Shown piece after piece: positions 51,257 through 62,334 of a stretch of DNA of 64,000 nucleotides. Position 1 is the first letter of the stretch. Every line of letters begins with the position of its first letter. The DNA comes from Candidatus Sumerlaea chitinivorans. Its GTDB lineage: Bacteria; Sumerlaeota; Sumerlaeia; Sumerlaeales; Sumerlaeaceae. Under the pieces are notes generated by a model. That model saw nothing but the letters and a program-made list of their open reading frames with translations, ran no database searches and was not told the origin of the DNA. Made by a program: the position numbers and the translations under genes. The stretch is taken from assembly GCA_003290465.1 (NCBI GenBank), contig CP030759.1, positions 1,269,144-1,333,143 of the forward strand, written 5' to 3'.

Positions 51257-54200
51257 CTAAGATAAGGTGAAAGCCACCGCTCGACTTCCGCAATCGTCAT
51301 GTTTTTGCGCCGGTGATAATCGACAATCTGATCTTTTCCCAGCTTGCCCACGGCAAAGTATTTTGCCGACACATGTGAAAAATACAAACCGCTGACGGAT
51401 GCCGGTGGGATCATCGCGAAGCTTTCGGTAAGAGTGATGCCCGCGTTGCGCTCTACCTCCAGAAGGTCAAAAAGAGTGCGTTTCTCTGTATGGTCGGGAC
51501 AAGCAGGATAGCCAGCCGCCGGTCGAATTCCCCGGTAGCGCTCCCGAATCAAATCCTCGTAAGACAGTTGTTCGTCACGCCCATAGCCCCACTCCGCTCG
51601 CACTCGTTTATGGAGATATTCGGCAAACGCCTCGGCAAGGCGGTCTGCCAAAGCTTTCACCATGATGGCGTTATAGTCATCGTGCTGCCGCTCAAACTCG
51701 GCCACCAATGCGTCTGCGCCGTGTCCCGCAGTGACGGCGAATGCTCCAATATAATCCCGGACCCCCGTGTCTTTTGGTGCGATGAAATCCGCCAAACACA
51801 AATTTGGTTCGCCAGAGCTCTTGGGCATTTGTTGCCGGAGAAAATGGAAAATAGCGCGGACAGATTGGCGCGAATCATCCTCGTAGACTTCAACATCATC
51901 GCCGACACTGTTCGCAGGGAAGAAACCGTAAACGCCGCAGGCATGAAGCAATCGCTCGTCGATAATTCTTTGAAGCAGATTCTGTGCATCTTCGAAGAGC
52001 TCCCGAGCCCTCTCGCCGACCTTCGGATCCTCGAGGAGTTGCGGGTAGCGCCCGCGGATCTCCCACGCATGGAAGAAGGGCGACCAATCAATAAACGGTA
52101 CGAGCTCTGATAGCGGCAAGTCGTCTAACACTCGGATGCCCAGAAACTCCGGCGTAGGGGGCGTCTCCTGCGACCAATCCACCTTGAAACGTCGTTCACG
52201 AGCGACCTCGATTGGCAGGAGTTTCCCTTCGCTTTGCCGCTGAGCATATTCCGTGCGTAGGCGTTCCTGCTCCTCGCGATATTGGTTAATAAAATCCTGC
52301 GAGGTCTCGGGATTGAGCAGATTCCCCACCACGCCAACGGCGCGAGATGCATCCAGAACGTGTATTACCGGGCCCGAATACGCCGGCGCAATTTTCACGG
52401 CAGTGTGAGCTTTGCTTGTTGTGGCACCGCCGATTAGCAGAGGAATGCGGAATCCTTGCCGCTCCATTTCGCTGGCGACGTGAATCATTTCATCGAGAGA
52501 GGGCGTGATCAGTCCGCTCAAGCCGATGATGTCGGCCTTATGTTCCCGTGCCGCTGCAAGAATTTGCTCGCACGGGACCATGACACCAAGGTCAATGACC
52601 TCGTAATTATTGCACGCAAGCACCACGGAGACGATGTTTTTCCCAATATCGTGCACATCCCCCTTCACTGTTGCGATCAGGAAACGCCCTTGGCTGTGGC
52701 CACCAGTTGAGCGCTTTTCGGCCTCAAGATAAGGCAAGAGCACAGCAACCGCTTTTTTCATTACGCGGGCGCTCTTTACCACTTGCGGCAGAAACATTTT
52801 GCCTTGGCCAAAGAGGTCGCCCACAATGTTCATCCCCTCCATCAGCGGACCTTCGATCACGGCGAGCGGCTTACCGTACTTCTCAAGGGCTTCGAGGACG
52901 TCCTGTTCAATGTAATCGACGATTCCGCGAATCAGCGCATGAGCCAAACGCTGTTCAACAGGCTCTGAGCGCCAAGCAACCTGCTTTTCCTCCGAGCGTC
53001 CCGTAGCCTTGACGCGCTCGGCAAATGCCATCAGTCGTTCCGTTGCGTCGGGACGACGGTTGAGAATCACGTCCTCAACGAGCTCGCGAAGCTCTGGCTC
53101 AATTTCTTCGTACACCGCCAGTTGGCCCGCGTTGACGATGGCCATATCCAATCCCGCCTTGATGGCATGGTAGAGAAAGACCGAATGCATGGCCTCGCGA
53201 ACCACGTTGTTGCCGCGGAAAGAAAAGGATACGTTGCTTATGCCCCCGCTTGTTTTCGCATGGGGAAGCTTTTCTTTGATCAGGCGGACCGCTTCGATAA
53301 ATTCGACGGCGTAATTGTTGTGTTCTTCTATCCCCGTGGCAACGGTGAGCACATTGGGATCGAAGATAATATCTTCGGGTGGGAAACCGACTTTTTCGGT
53401 CAAAAGCCGGTATGCCCGTTCACAAATCGCAAATTTCCTCTGTTTCGTGTCCGCTTGGCCTTGCTCGTCAAATGCCATCACGACGAGGGCGGCACCAAAG
53501 CGACGGGCGCGCCGAGCGCACTCGCAAAAGTACTCTTCGCCCTCCTTAAGACTAATGGAGTTCACCACTGCTTTCCCCTGAATGCATTTCAGAGCGGCTT
53601 CGATGACGGACCATTTCGAGCTGTCCACCATGATTGGCACGCGCGCAATTTCTGGTTCGCTCGACACGTAGTTTAGGAAGGTGACCATGGCTGCCTCGGC
53701 ATCAAGCAGCGGCTCATCCATGTTCACATCAATCATATTGGCGCCGTTTTCTACCTGCTGGCGCGCAATCGAAAGTGCTTCCTCGTAGTTGCCCTCAAGG
53801 ATGAGTTTCTTGAACTTCGGGGAACCCGCTACGTTTGTGCGCTCGCCAATATTGATTAGCCCAGTTTCCGGCCGAAGCACGAGGGGCTCAAGGCCGCTAA
53901 ACCGAGTGAGACGCTCTTGAGGCTTCGGCTGACGTGGCGGACATTCCCGGACCGCTCGGGCAATTGCCTCAATATGAGCTGGAGTCGTCCCGCAGCAGCC
54001 GCCAACGATATTGAGCCATCCTTCGCGGGCGAACTCAGCAAGAACTCCGGCCATGCTTTCCGGAGTTTCGTCAAACCCACCGAAAGCGTTGGGGAGACCC
54101 GCATTCGGATAGCAACTTGTGTAGATAGGCGCCATGCTGGCCAACTCTTCCATAAACGGCCGCATCTGAGCTGCACCAAGCGCACAATTCACCCCTACGC

Positions 54201-54915
54201 TCAGGAGATTGGCATGTGCGATCGAGATCCAAAACGCCTCAAGCGTTTGCCCCGAAAGCGTGCGACCGCTTTGGTCGGTAATCGTCACGGAAACCATGAC
54301 GGGAACGCGCTGGCCTCGCGCGGCGAACTCTTCCTCAATTGCATACAACGCTGCCTTCAGCACCAGCGTGTCGAAGACCGTCTCGCAGAGCAGAAGATCC
54401 ACGCCACCATCAAGAAGCCCCCGCGCCTGCTCACGATAGGCGGCGACAAAATCGTCGAACGAGTGGGTTCGTTTGCTCGGATTGCTGACGTCAATGGCAA
54501 GTGAGAGAGTTCGATTGGTGGGGCCGATCGCCCCTGCAACGAAGCGGGGGCGGTCTAAAGCTTGGGCTTCTTCAACTGCTTGGCGTGCAACACGGGCCGC
54601 AGCCACATTGAGTTCATACGCGAGGGCTTCCAACCCGTAATCGCTCAATGAGATTGCGTTGGCATTGAAGGAGTTCGTTTCGATAATGTCGGCCCCCGCC
54701 GCCAAATACTGCGCATGAATGTCTCGCACCACGTCCGGACGCGTGAGACATAATAAATCATTGCAGCCCTTGAGCGGGGCGGGATGTGCAGCAAACCGCT
54801 CTCCCCTGTAGTCATCCTCCTGAAGTTGATGGCGCTGGATCATGGTTCCCATCGCGCCATCAAGGATCAGGATGCGAGACTTCAGAAGCTCTTCAATTCG
54901 CGGCAAATCAGGCAC
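51220..54915 (-). CDS. metH: Cobalamin-dependent methionine synthase, full length
   Basis: 1231 residues with all four modules: homocysteine-binding barrel (1-330; zinc site in NCALG and GGCCGTTP), folate barrel (about 345-620), cap plus B12 domain (about 640-890; GDVHDIGKN holds the cobalt-ligating histidine) and activation domain for S-adenosylmethionine (about 905-1231). Start GTG 54915 with GGAGA 5 bases upstream. It transfers methyl from methyl-tetrahydrofolate to homocysteine. I saw no cobalamin or SAM riboswitch in the 123 bases upstream. Confidence 0.97.
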   Translation of the reverse strand: MPDLPRIEELLKSRILILDGAMGTMIQRHQLQEDDYRGERFAAHPAPLKGCNDLLCLTRPDVVRDIHAQYLAAGADIIETNSFNANAISLSDYGLEALAYELNVAAARVARQAVEEAQALDRPRFVAGAIGPTNRTLSLAIDVSNPSKRTHSFDDFVAAYREQARGLLDGGVDLLLCETVFDTLVLKAALYAIEEEFAARGQRVPVMVSVTITDQSGRTLSGQTLEAFWISIAHANLLSVGVNCALGAAQMRPFMEELASMAPIYTSCYPNAGLPNAFGGFDETPESMAGVLAEFAREGWLNIVGGCCGTTPAHIEAIARAVRECPPRQPKPQERLTRFSGLEPLVLRPETGLINIGERTNVAGSPKFKKLILEGNYEEALSIARQQVENGANMIDVNMDEPLLDAEAAMVTFLNYVSSEPEIARVPIMVDSSKWSVIEAALKCIQGKAVVNSISLKEGEEYFCECARRARRFGAALVVMAFDEQGQADTKQRKFAICERAYRLLTEKVGFPPEDIIFDPNVLTVATGIEEHNNYAVEFIEAVRLIKEKLPHAKTSGGISNVSFSFRGNNVVREAMHSVFLYHAIKAGLDMAIVNAGQLAVYEEIEPELRELVEDVILNRRPDATERLMAFAERVKATGRSEEKQVAWRSEPVEQRLAHALIRGIVDYIEQDVLEALEKYGKPLAVIEGPLMEGMNIVGDLFGQGKMFLPQVVKSARVMKKAVAVLLPYLEAEKRSTGGHSQGRFLIATVKGDVHDIGKNIVSVVLACNNYEVIDLGVMVPCEQILAAAREHKADIIGLSGLITPSLDEMIHVASEMERQGFRIPLLIGGATTSKAHTAVKIAPAYSGPVIHVLDASRAVGVVGNLLNPETSQDFINQYREEQERLRTEYAQRQSEGKLLPIEVARERRFKVDWSQETPPTPEFLGIRVLDDLPLSELVPFIDWSPFFHAWEIRGRYPQLLEDPKVGERARELFEDAQNLLQRIIDERLLHACGVYGFFPANSVGDDVEVYEDDSRQSVRAIFHFLRQQMPKSSGEPNLCLADFIAPKDTGVRDYIGAFAVTAGHGADALVAEFERQHDDYNAIMVKALADRLAEAFAEYLHKRVRAEWGYGRDEQLSYEDLIRERYRGIRPAAGYPACPDHTEKRTLFDLLEVERNAGITLTESFAMIPPASVSGLYFSHVSAKYFAVGKLGKDQIVDYHRRKNMTIAEVERWLSPYLSYSPAEESSERS

Positions 54916-55038
54916 AGCAGTCTCCAGAACCTACGTATTTTAGGAACTAACTAAGCCCAAGCTCTTGTGGAATTCACATAAGAATGGTACGGCTTCCCAA
55001 CGATGGGCTGAACGCGCGAAGAAGGTAAAGCCGTCACG

Positions 55039-55839
55039 CTACTTCTTGACGTACTTAGAGACCTCGTTTTCCACCAATGCCCGGATCGTGGCAGCTGTTT
55101 TTTTCGCCAAATCTGAATCATTCTGTTTTTGCGCAAGCGTTAGGCTTGTCTGTGCTTCTGAAAGGGAGGCGACAATCTTCTGCATCGCCGTCTCCACTTC
55201 GATGGGGCTCTGAAGCGCGAAATTCTCACAGGCTGTGCGGATTACCTCCGCAGTGCGAGCCGCAAACTCGAGATTGTTCTCTGCAACAGCGTTTTCTAAT
55301 CGCGCGAGCTCGCGCTGCATGAGGGCAGCAAGCTCTTCACGCGTACCCGTCACGATCACTTGCTCTTCTTGAACAGGCTGCGCGGCAGCTCCCATGCGGG
55401 CCGCCACCGTCACCGTCGTCGAGGACGGCAAATAGCCTTCTGCGTCGAGTCGGATGACCGCGGCGAATGGTGGCGTGAGTTTGATTGGAAATATGGCTCT
55501 AAGGTATTCGCCTGAGGGCGTATCGAGAAGCGTCGCAGAAGCCGTTGTTACGTCTGGAATCGCAATGTCTCCGCGAACGGTATGGTAGCGAGAGCGGGGA
55601 AAATCCGGATGCAGGTACAACCGGACTTCATTATCGCCAACGACTGCTACACTTCCAATCGCAACGCTGCTAAATGTCGTCGGAGCGTCCTGCATCGCGC
55701 TTTTGGAAACTTGATTCTTGGACTGAGTTTTTTCTGTCGGCTTGTCTTTTGGCTTCTCGGAAGAGCCTTGTCCTCCACAGCCCACCAGTCCCAACAGCGC
55801 CGTGGCAACACATAAGGCAAATGCAAATGCTTTTACCAT
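55039..55839 (-). CDS. Hypothetical lipoprotein
   Basis: 266 residues. Lipobox LGLVGC (C21), a Lys/Ser/Gln-rich spacer, a beta-rich middle (about 60-165, with DAEGYLPSSTTVTV) and a helical C-terminal part from about 170. No family recognised. It lies 73 bases downstream of the GT39/TPR gene on the same strand and may be the last gene of that set. An envelope accessory is likely; nothing more specific is supported. Confidence 0.8.
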   Translation of the reverse strand: MVKAFAFALCVATALLGLVGCGGQGSSEKPKDKPTEKTQSKNQVSKSAMQDAPTTFSSVAIGSVAVVGDNEVRLYLHPDFPRSRYHTVRGDIAIPDVTTASATLLDTPSGEYLRAIFPIKLTPPFAAVIRLDAEGYLPSSTTVTVAARMGAAAQPVQEEQVIVTGTREELAALMQRELARLENAVAENNLEFAARTAEVIRTACENFALQSPIEVETAMQKIVASLSEAQTSLTLAQKQNDSDLAKKTAATIRALVENEVSKYVKK

Positions 55840-55912
55840 GGGGCATAACCTCCGCTTTCAATATTGAGCGAGTTCTCTGCGCTCCCGTCTTCTTCCTGTG
55901 ATTATCGACCTC

Positions 55913-58219
55913 TTACTTAGTAGTTGAACCTTGCACTACGACCTTTTCCAAAGCAGCCTTTTCCTGCTCCGTCAACGGTAAGGACCAGTCCTTATAGCGG
56001 ACCACAAGCTCTCCGAGCAGATTGAGCGCTTCGGCGAAAGACGGATCCCGTTTCAAAGCCTCCGTCAGCAGTCTGGCAGCGGTTACCCAGCTCTGGTTCC
56101 GGTAAGCCCAGGTTGCAACTTCGACACATTCGCGCGCATTCCACTCACGATGTTCGAGAACCTGTATAAACCGGGATGGAAGAGCCGTTTGAAGCATATC
56201 AGTTTGGCCATATTTGCGAACAAGTTCTCGCGCGGCCTCCCAATCGCCTAATAGGCAAATACAGTGGTAAAGCAATGGAGCCACCGCTTCCGGTGGCGCC
56301 CCTTCTGCGAGGGCTTGGGTGACGTATTCTCGCGCTTGGGCGTACTGGCGCTCCAAAAGCGCGGCATTCGCTCGGTAAAAAAGGGCCCGTGCCGGCTCTC
56401 GCTCCATGAGGCGAATGGACTGTAGCTTCAATCCTACGCTCTCACTGAGCTGCCTCCACTCGCCTTCCTGTGGGGCAAGCAGGGACGCACGCCGGAGTGC
56501 CGCCTGAGCTTCCGTGGTTCTGTGTTCCTGAAGATGGAACTCCCCCCAACTTCGCCAAATGAGAGCGGCGTTACACCCGCGCTCCACGCCTGCGCGGATC
56601 TCAGCCTCGGCAGAAGACGGGTCTCCCCGTTTATAGAGCATCATTGCTGTAGCTGCACAGCGCCATGGCGAGAGCGGTGCCGCTGTCGTGCTCGAAAGGT
56701 CGTTCTCCTCGACGTGATAGACAAGTCCTGCCCGTGCAATCCGTCGGGTCGGAGTGAGCTCCCTCAACCAACCAAACTCATTTGTCTGCCATTTGGGAAA
56801 ACCATTGAGCTCGTTGACACGGACAACAAACTCCCCACTCTGAGGCAAGTAAGGGTTTGGGCGTCGGACGAGACCATGCGAGACGCTGGTTGCATCCGTA
56901 ATATGGCGATTCGCTTGTCCCCAATCGTAATTCGCATCCGCAAAACAGCGGTATCCACGACCGAACGTGAGTAAGCTTTCCGCCGTTAGTGGATAAGGTA
57001 AGACTGTCATCAAAGACACTACGTTGAGCACCAGCAAGGTTACCGCAACCGGCCGCCAAAAGCCAACGCCATTGCGTCCAAACAGCGGAGCACACATCAG
57101 TGCCAAGCAAGGATAGATCGGTAACAGGTGGCGAATGCCAATCTGAGCGCGACTTAGCAACACGGTCCCGAGGAAAAAGGTGGCAGCCCCAAATGCTGCG
57201 AATTGAACCTCAAGTTTAGACCTGCGGTATGCGAGCAAGTGGAAGGCTCCCAAGCACCACATAAGAAACAGAGGCAGCGGCGACTTGAGAGCCAGCGCAA
57301 CGGGATAGTACCACCACCAGCCTTCCAGAGAGAATTGACCACACAAATAGGCCAGATTCCCATGCCTTGCGTACGCAAATTTGCCTAAGGACGCCTCAAT
57401 AAACTGCTTCGGCCACGGCCAAACAAACCAGTGCCGAACTGAACCGCTTGTCGCCCACTCCTCTGTGACCGTAAAACATCCTCGAAAGCAATAGACGCAA
57501 CACACCACAAGCCAAACGCAAACAAGACCGACAAGCGGCAGCCAGATTGCTGGAAAAGGATACCGACCGCCTTTCACAAAGAAGCGGCTGAGATATCGTC
57601 GCGTGGGGGCGTTCGTAGTCGCAACACCAACGAGTCCTAACGGAATGATCAAGACCAGCAGGAAAGCTGAGACTTTAGTGACCAAGGCAACACCAAGAAC
57701 GCACGCAAACCGAAGAAACAGCCCAAGGTTCGGGCGGCGAAACCATCGAATAAAATAATAAATAGTTACGAAAATAGCAGCCGTCACCGGAAGATCAAGA
57801 GTCGCCAGTGCGCTGTGAGCCAAGAAGTCAGGCGTGGTGGCCAGCAACAAAACCGCACATAACGCCTCGGCTTTTCCCACTGCTCGCCGGACCCAAAAAC
57901 CTAAGAGAATCAGGCAAACTCCAGCAAGAAGGATGTTCTGGACGCGGGCTGCAATGGGTGGGGCATCTGTGAACGGCGTCAGAGGAGTGCCTGAGATGGC
58001 ATACGGCAGCGCCACCCACAGCTGACCAAGTGGCGGATTATACACTCCCCCCGCAAATACGCCTGTGCGCCAGTAGAGAAAGCCCGATGTGATGTGAGCA
58101 GCGTATTCATCATTTACACTCCCGTTCGCACGCGCGACCCAAAGGGCGAGCAAAGCGAAAAGCCCAACAACCAAACTCAAGCCCCATGCAAAACCGATGG
58201 AGAAGGGCCGCTGCTTCAC
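55913..58219 (-). CDS. GT-C membrane glycosyltransferase (GT39/ArnT-like) with C-terminal TPR repeats
   Basis: 768 residues. The N-terminal membrane half (about 1-440, a dozen helices) has the acidic first-loop motif of GT-C enzymes, NDEYAAHITSGFLYW, then YNPPLGQLW and TLDLPVTAAIFV, as in GT39 PMT-like proteins that use polyprenyl-phosphate sugars. The C-terminal part (about 530-760) is helical with TPR-like repeats. Start GTG 58219 overlaps the upstream foldase stop by 4 bases (GTGA), so the two are translationally coupled. It likely transfers sugars to lipid or protein acceptors in the periplasm; the substrate is unknown. Confidence 0.87.
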   Translation of the reverse strand: MKQRPFSIGFAWGLSLVVGLFALLALWVARANGSVNDEYAAHITSGFLYWRTGVFAGGVYNPPLGQLWVALPYAISGTPLTPFTDAPPIAARVQNILLAGVCLILLGFWVRRAVGKAEALCAVLLLATTPDFLAHSALATLDLPVTAAIFVTIYYFIRWFRRPNLGLFLRFACVLGVALVTKVSAFLLVLIIPLGLVGVATTNAPTRRYLSRFFVKGGRYPFPAIWLPLVGLVCVWLVVCCVYCFRGCFTVTEEWATSGSVRHWFVWPWPKQFIEASLGKFAYARHGNLAYLCGQFSLEGWWWYYPVALALKSPLPLFLMWCLGAFHLLAYRRSKLEVQFAAFGAATFFLGTVLLSRAQIGIRHLLPIYPCLALMCAPLFGRNGVGFWRPVAVTLLVLNVVSLMTVLPYPLTAESLLTFGRGYRCFADANYDWGQANRHITDATSVSHGLVRRPNPYLPQSGEFVVRVNELNGFPKWQTNEFGWLRELTPTRRIARAGLVYHVEENDLSSTTAAPLSPWRCAATAMMLYKRGDPSSAEAEIRAGVERGCNAALIWRSWGEFHLQEHRTTEAQAALRRASLLAPQEGEWRQLSESVGLKLQSIRLMEREPARALFYRANAALLERQYAQAREYVTQALAEGAPPEAVAPLLYHCICLLGDWEAARELVRKYGQTDMLQTALPSRFIQVLEHREWNARECVEVATWAYRNQSWVTAARLLTEALKRDPSFAEALNLLGELVVRYKDWSLPLTEQEKAALEKVVVQGSTTK

Positions 58220-59862
58220 TGGGTCCGCGCGTAATCTTGCAGAATTTGCTCAATGAGACTTTTCTTCTTCTCATCGGCTTTTAGGTTACAGAAGCGTCGG
58301 CGGACGAACTCCTTACATTCCTCAAAGGGGCGAAGCTGCGGTTCTCGTTTGTCCTCTACCCAACAAAATGCGAATCCATTACGGATTGGAAACACTTCAG
58401 AATATGTCTGTTTTGATGCACGGAAAAATGCCTGATCGAAGTAGTAGCCGTTTGGACCTTCCCGAAACCAATCCAGAGTCTCGACCTCATTGGCAAGCTT
58501 GGCGATTTCGTCCCGGGTCTTTTTCCCGCTTTGCACTTCGTCGCGCAACTTTTGGACACGCTCTCGGAGCAGTTGCCTTTGGTACTCCAGCGAGGCACCC
58601 GAGGAGGTCACGGCATCGGGCTTTATGACCCATCGAAAAACGATTCCCTTCCCCTCGGGTGGGGTGTGGAACACCTGTTTTTCGGCCTCATAATAATCGC
58701 GCAGTTCCTTTTCCGAGGGAGAAAAGGTTTCAGGTAGCTTCTTGAGATAGTTTTCCGCGAGTAAGCGATTTTGGATAAATCTGGCTTTGGTGCGATATTC
58801 TTCGGAGTCGGCCAAGCCATCCGCGCAAGCCGCCGCTTTGACTTGTTCGGTCAAAATCAATCTGGGGAGGGCGGCCCGAATTCTTTCGCGTTCGTCGGCA
58901 ATGTTCTCGTAGCTCCACGTCGCGCGTATTTTTGCGAGTGTTTGGGCAATGGTGAAAGTGGTCCCTGCGACAGCGAAACACCAATCGTTTGGAGAGAGTA
59001 CCGTTGATCCAGAGAGCACAGCGTCGTTCACACTTGCGGGATACGCTTTTGGAAGCGTCTGTTCCGCGAGCTTCTGGTACTCTGCGGCTCGCGCTTTCTC
59101 GAGTTTCCGCCTGATGATGCTCTTTACTTCTGTTAAAGGCCGAACACGCGGTTCTTTGCGCTCAAGAAGTTGAAGGATCTCCCAGCCGTAGCGAGTGCGA
59201 ATTGGCCCCGTAATTTCGTTCTCTTTGAGCGCCAAGAGGGCCTGCCTTACTTGGGGGCCGAGACGGTCTGGAATTTCTGGGCCGACGACACCTTTGTTTC
59301 GCTTCGCATCCTTTAGGTCGGAATACTCTCCCACAAGATTTGCAAATTCTGCCCCTCGCTGCACTTGGCGCAGGATTTTTTCGGCTAATGCCTTTTTCTC
59401 CGCTTCGACACGACTGTCGTTCGGCGGTACCATCAGGAACAAATGACGAAATCGCACCGTGCCTGTCTCGGTGAACTCCGAGGCTTTCTGGGCATACTCC
59501 TGCTCGATCTCAGCTTCCGTGACAGGCTTCTGCGCAACCTTGTGACGAAGCCACATATCAATGAGTTCGGAATCCTGGTAGTAGGCAATGTCGGCTTGAA
59601 TCGCTGTGTTTGTGGCGAGGCCGGCTTCTTCTGCGAGTTTCGCAAGCCGCGCTTCAAGGTAAATTTCTTCCCGCACCGAAGCTTCAGGATCCGCCTGATC
59701 CGCAAAGCGCATGGAACGAATCACCGAGGAGGGATAAAGATCGAGGTACCACTGCACATCCTTGCCATGTGCAGATTGCGTGGATTGCGCTAAACATGCG
59801 ACCCCAGTCCATAAGAACGCGAATACGACACATGCCTTTGGTAGGTACCAATTTCTCATCAT
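58216..59862 (-). CDS. Exported parvulin-type peptidyl-prolyl isomerase
   Basis: 548 residues. Signal peptide (about 1-26, ending ACLAQS), an N-terminal chaperone helix region, a parvulin domain (about 135-240, FRHLFLMVP, FANLVGEYSD, NKGVVGPEI, GPIRTRYGWEILQ), then a second helical and beta region (about 290-548) that resembles a degenerate second PpiC copy. SurA/PpiC relatives help fold outer-membrane or exported proteins. GGGAGGT lies just before the two adjacent ATGs (59862, 59859). It sits 13 bases after the upstream GT-C gene and overlaps the next, so all three are one operon. Confidence 0.88.
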   Translation of the reverse strand: MMRNWYLPKACVVFAFLWTGVACLAQSTQSAHGKDVQWYLDLYPSSVIRSMRFADQADPEASVREEIYLEARLAKLAEEAGLATNTAIQADIAYYQDSELIDMWLRHKVAQKPVTEAEIEQEYAQKASEFTETGTVRFRHLFLMVPPNDSRVEAEKKALAEKILRQVQRGAEFANLVGEYSDLKDAKRNKGVVGPEIPDRLGPQVRQALLALKENEITGPIRTRYGWEILQLLERKEPRVRPLTEVKSIIRRKLEKARAAEYQKLAEQTLPKAYPASVNDAVLSGSTVLSPNDWCFAVAGTTFTIAQTLAKIRATWSYENIADERERIRAALPRLILTEQVKAAACADGLADSEEYRTKARFIQNRLLAENYLKKLPETFSPSEKELRDYYEAEKQVFHTPPEGKGIVFRWVIKPDAVTSSGASLEYQRQLLRERVQKLRDEVQSGKKTRDEIAKLANEVETLDWFREGPNGYYFDQAFFRASKQTYSEVFPIRNGFAFCWVEDKREPQLRPFEECKEFVRRRFCNLKADEKKKSLIEQILQDYARTQ

Positions 59863-59875
59863 TTGACCTCCCGAT

Positions 59876-62146
59876 TTAGGGATTGTCCGGGCAATGGCGT
59901 GAGATCAAGCGGATTGCATCCAAACAGGCCGGGTAACCTTGAAGCACCTGCCTTGCCGCCGCGCATGCCTCCCCAGTATGCCCAAGGCGAAGCGCACTCT
60001 TGCTTGCCACAAGGGCAGCCCGCCAGAACCGCGGCTCCGCTGCAACAAGGCGCATGGTCAGCTTGAAAGCCTCCTCTAGCTTTCCCTCAACAGCAAGAGC
60101 CCGCGCGAACTCCACCTGCTGACGAAGCCACGTGACGCGGCTGACGATCGCCGAAGTCTGCGAGTCATCGTAGTAGGGCGCATCCAGCCCGCGATAGTAG
60201 GATCGTTCGTACATCGGCTCCCACGGGATGGCGGGATTCGTGAATTTCTCCCCACCCAAAAAGCGAAACACCCGGAAACTATTGTTCTGATACACGAGCT
60301 CAAATTCTTCGAGCTCATAAGGGCTCAGGTGCATCCGCGCCACTGTTGAGGTGGTAGCCACAGAACGCTGTCCCGCGACATACCGCAAACTGTCGGTGCC
60401 ACTCTCCAATAGCATCGTTGCCTCGTAGACGAAGTAGCGCACGCGGTACTTCCTGCAGAACGCTTCGAGCTCAGCAGGTGCCCCGTACAGAGCATTTGCC
60501 AACTCCATACATTTGGGGCGAATCGTGGGATTCTCAAACTTGGATTGCACCACAACAGGCCGGTCACACCATGCATAAATCTGCGATGAGAGACCAAACC
60601 ACGCCCCAATGACATCCTCGCGAGAGGTGTGCATCCGGATCCAATGGAAAAGCTCACGAAGATCAGAAAACCATGGGGTGTAGGCTGGAGCAGGCCGTGG
60701 GGTGAATGAGTATACCAACCGCTGAAATGCGTTGCCGGTGGGCGAAGTTGCTGTTTGCCACAGAAGAAACAGCGGAAATCCAGCCGCAACGAGACGCACG
60801 ATCCACGGGCGGCGCGTGCGTTTCAGAGAAAAGTCTGTCACGATGGCGTAAAGGATCGCGAGGCCAAAGAAAGCCAACACATGTAAGCGGTGAATTAGGA
60901 CAAAGCACCCGAACCAACAGACCAGAAAAACAGTAAAAACCCGAAACGCGACGGAGCGGCGAAACAATACCCGCAGGCGCATCAACGCTGGAATGCCCAA
61001 GCTGACCAGCACCAGCGTGGGCGGCGCCAAGTAGAGAAGTATCTGATCCAACCTTGGGGAGTGAAACGCCTCAATCCACATGAGACGTGCCTCGGGGGAG
61101 AGCAGCGTAGGATCCGCGGGTTTTACCAAACCATGGCGCAATTTCTCGACAATGAGCGCTAAAACATGAGCGTCATCGTACCCTTTGGCGCGCGCAATCG
61201 CCCATGCGCACGAGAGTAGGCCCCCTCCAACTACCGCCAAGCGTGCGAACCTCGTTGATTTCAAAGCATAGACAGCGAGGACAAAGCTCAGGGCCAAGAC
61301 GACCACAGGGTCAAACCAGTAGGAGCGCACCTTGAGTACAGGTAACACGAGACTGGCCGGCAAGACGAGCGCAAACCAAAGGGCGACACGGCGCGCATGT
61401 CGCAAGCTGTAAGCACCGATGAGAAAAGACAGAACAAATGCTCCCGTCGTTAGGGCAAAGATGGGGCGTGCCATGTGCCACGTCACAAACGCAAGCCATT
61501 GGGCCCCTGCGGCGAGCATGATTGCGACATATAGTCGGTAGGAGTAGGCTTGGGAAGGTGAACCCACCTTTCGATCGCTCAGCGCACTGCACACGAGGGA
61601 AACTGCCGTCATGAGCAGCGCAAGTGCGAGGTTCTCGTGCCCAAAATTGCGAACGACACGTTCGACCCCCATGGGATGTAACGCCAAGACGGCAGCACCG
61701 CAAAATGCGGGAAAAGATCGTGCCCCAAGCAATCGAGCCCAAAGGTAGGCTGCGATGACGAGCAAAAGTGAGGCATAGGCCACAAACCAGACGGAATACT
61801 CGAAAAACTGAGAGAGATGGACAAAGAAGAGGCGGTATAGCCAGCTTGCGGTCCGTTCCATGAACAGTGTAATGTCGCGATCGAAGCGGAGTCCTTCCGG
61901 GTACTGCGCGCGGAGTTCGACTGTCGGGAGAATCTCCCCACTCGCAAGGCGCTCGGCCCACCGGTACTGCATCGCCGCCTCTGCTGGGTAATAACCGTCC
62001 GGCTCTGAAAGAGAAAAGTACGGCGAGGAATACGCGAGCGCGACGCGTAACAGCCCCGCAGCAAGGTATAAGGCAAATACTGCAACTCCGGCGGAAATGA
62101 AGCTCGCTCGATGTGTCAGGCGTAAAGACACAGGGTCACTTGTCAT
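59876..62146 (-). CDS. STT3-like GT-C membrane glycosyltransferase with C-terminal TPR
   Basis: 756 residues. Membrane part (about 15-460) with the first-loop acidic motif SEPDGYYPAEAAMQYRWAER and a later GHENLALALLM, as in STT3/PglB-like proteins. The periplasmic domain (about 490-650) has GAWFGLSSQIYAWCDRP at the place of the WWDYG-type loop and a KYRVRYFVYE segment. The end (about 675-745) is a TPR-like pair. It would move a lipid-linked glycan to a protein or lipid on the outer face. Family is inferred from pattern, not exact motif identity. First gene of the operon with the parvulin and the GT39-like enzyme. Confidence 0.82.
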   Translation of the reverse strand: MTSDPVSLRLTHRASFISAGVAVFALYLAAGLLRVALAYSSPYFSLSEPDGYYPAEAAMQYRWAERLASGEILPTVELRAQYPEGLRFDRDITLFMERTASWLYRLFFVHLSQFFEYSVWFVAYASLLLVIAAYLWARLLGARSFPAFCGAAVLALHPMGVERVVRNFGHENLALALLMTAVSLVCSALSDRKVGSPSQAYSYRLYVAIMLAAGAQWLAFVTWHMARPIFALTTGAFVLSFLIGAYSLRHARRVALWFALVLPASLVLPVLKVRSYWFDPVVVLALSFVLAVYALKSTRFARLAVVGGGLLSCAWAIARAKGYDDAHVLALIVEKLRHGLVKPADPTLLSPEARLMWIEAFHSPRLDQILLYLAPPTLVLVSLGIPALMRLRVLFRRSVAFRVFTVFLVCWFGCFVLIHRLHVLAFFGLAILYAIVTDFSLKRTRRPWIVRLVAAGFPLFLLWQTATSPTGNAFQRLVYSFTPRPAPAYTPWFSDLRELFHWIRMHTSREDVIGAWFGLSSQIYAWCDRPVVVQSKFENPTIRPKCMELANALYGAPAELEAFCRKYRVRYFVYEATMLLESGTDSLRYVAGQRSVATTSTVARMHLSPYELEEFELVYQNNSFRVFRFLGGEKFTNPAIPWEPMYERSYYRGLDAPYYDDSQTSAIVSRVTWLRQQVEFARALAVEGKLEEAFKLTMRLVAAEPRFWRAALVASKSALRLGHTGEACAAARQVLQGYPACLDAIRLISRHCPDNP

Positions 62147-62278
62147 GCTGGGGGAAGCATTTGCAAGAGCGAGGAAAGAGCGAACGTCACGGATTCAACC
62201 AAGAAAGGGACGTACAACATCGGGGCGAAGGATGCACCCGCACTTCCGGAGGAAAAGCCAACAGACAACAAAAGAGAA

Positions 62279-62309
62279 AGGAGCGCACCGGTGCGCGCGG
62301 TGCGCTCCT
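62279..62309 (-). terminator. Terminator of the exported beta-rich protein gene
   Basis: AGGAGCGCACCG and CGGTGCGCTCCT form a 12-bp stem with a 7-base loop. On the minus strand TTCTCTTTTG follows. The 187 bases up to the STT3-like gene hold nothing else clear, so that operon likely has its own promoter here. Confidence 0.85.
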
Positions 62310-62334
62310 CCACAGTACAACCTTTCAGCTCAAA

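Noticed and set aside
54916-55038. Cobalamin or SAM riboswitch before metH
   Set aside because: Only 123 bases separate the genes and none of the conserved B12-box or SAM junction sequences is visible on the minus strand.
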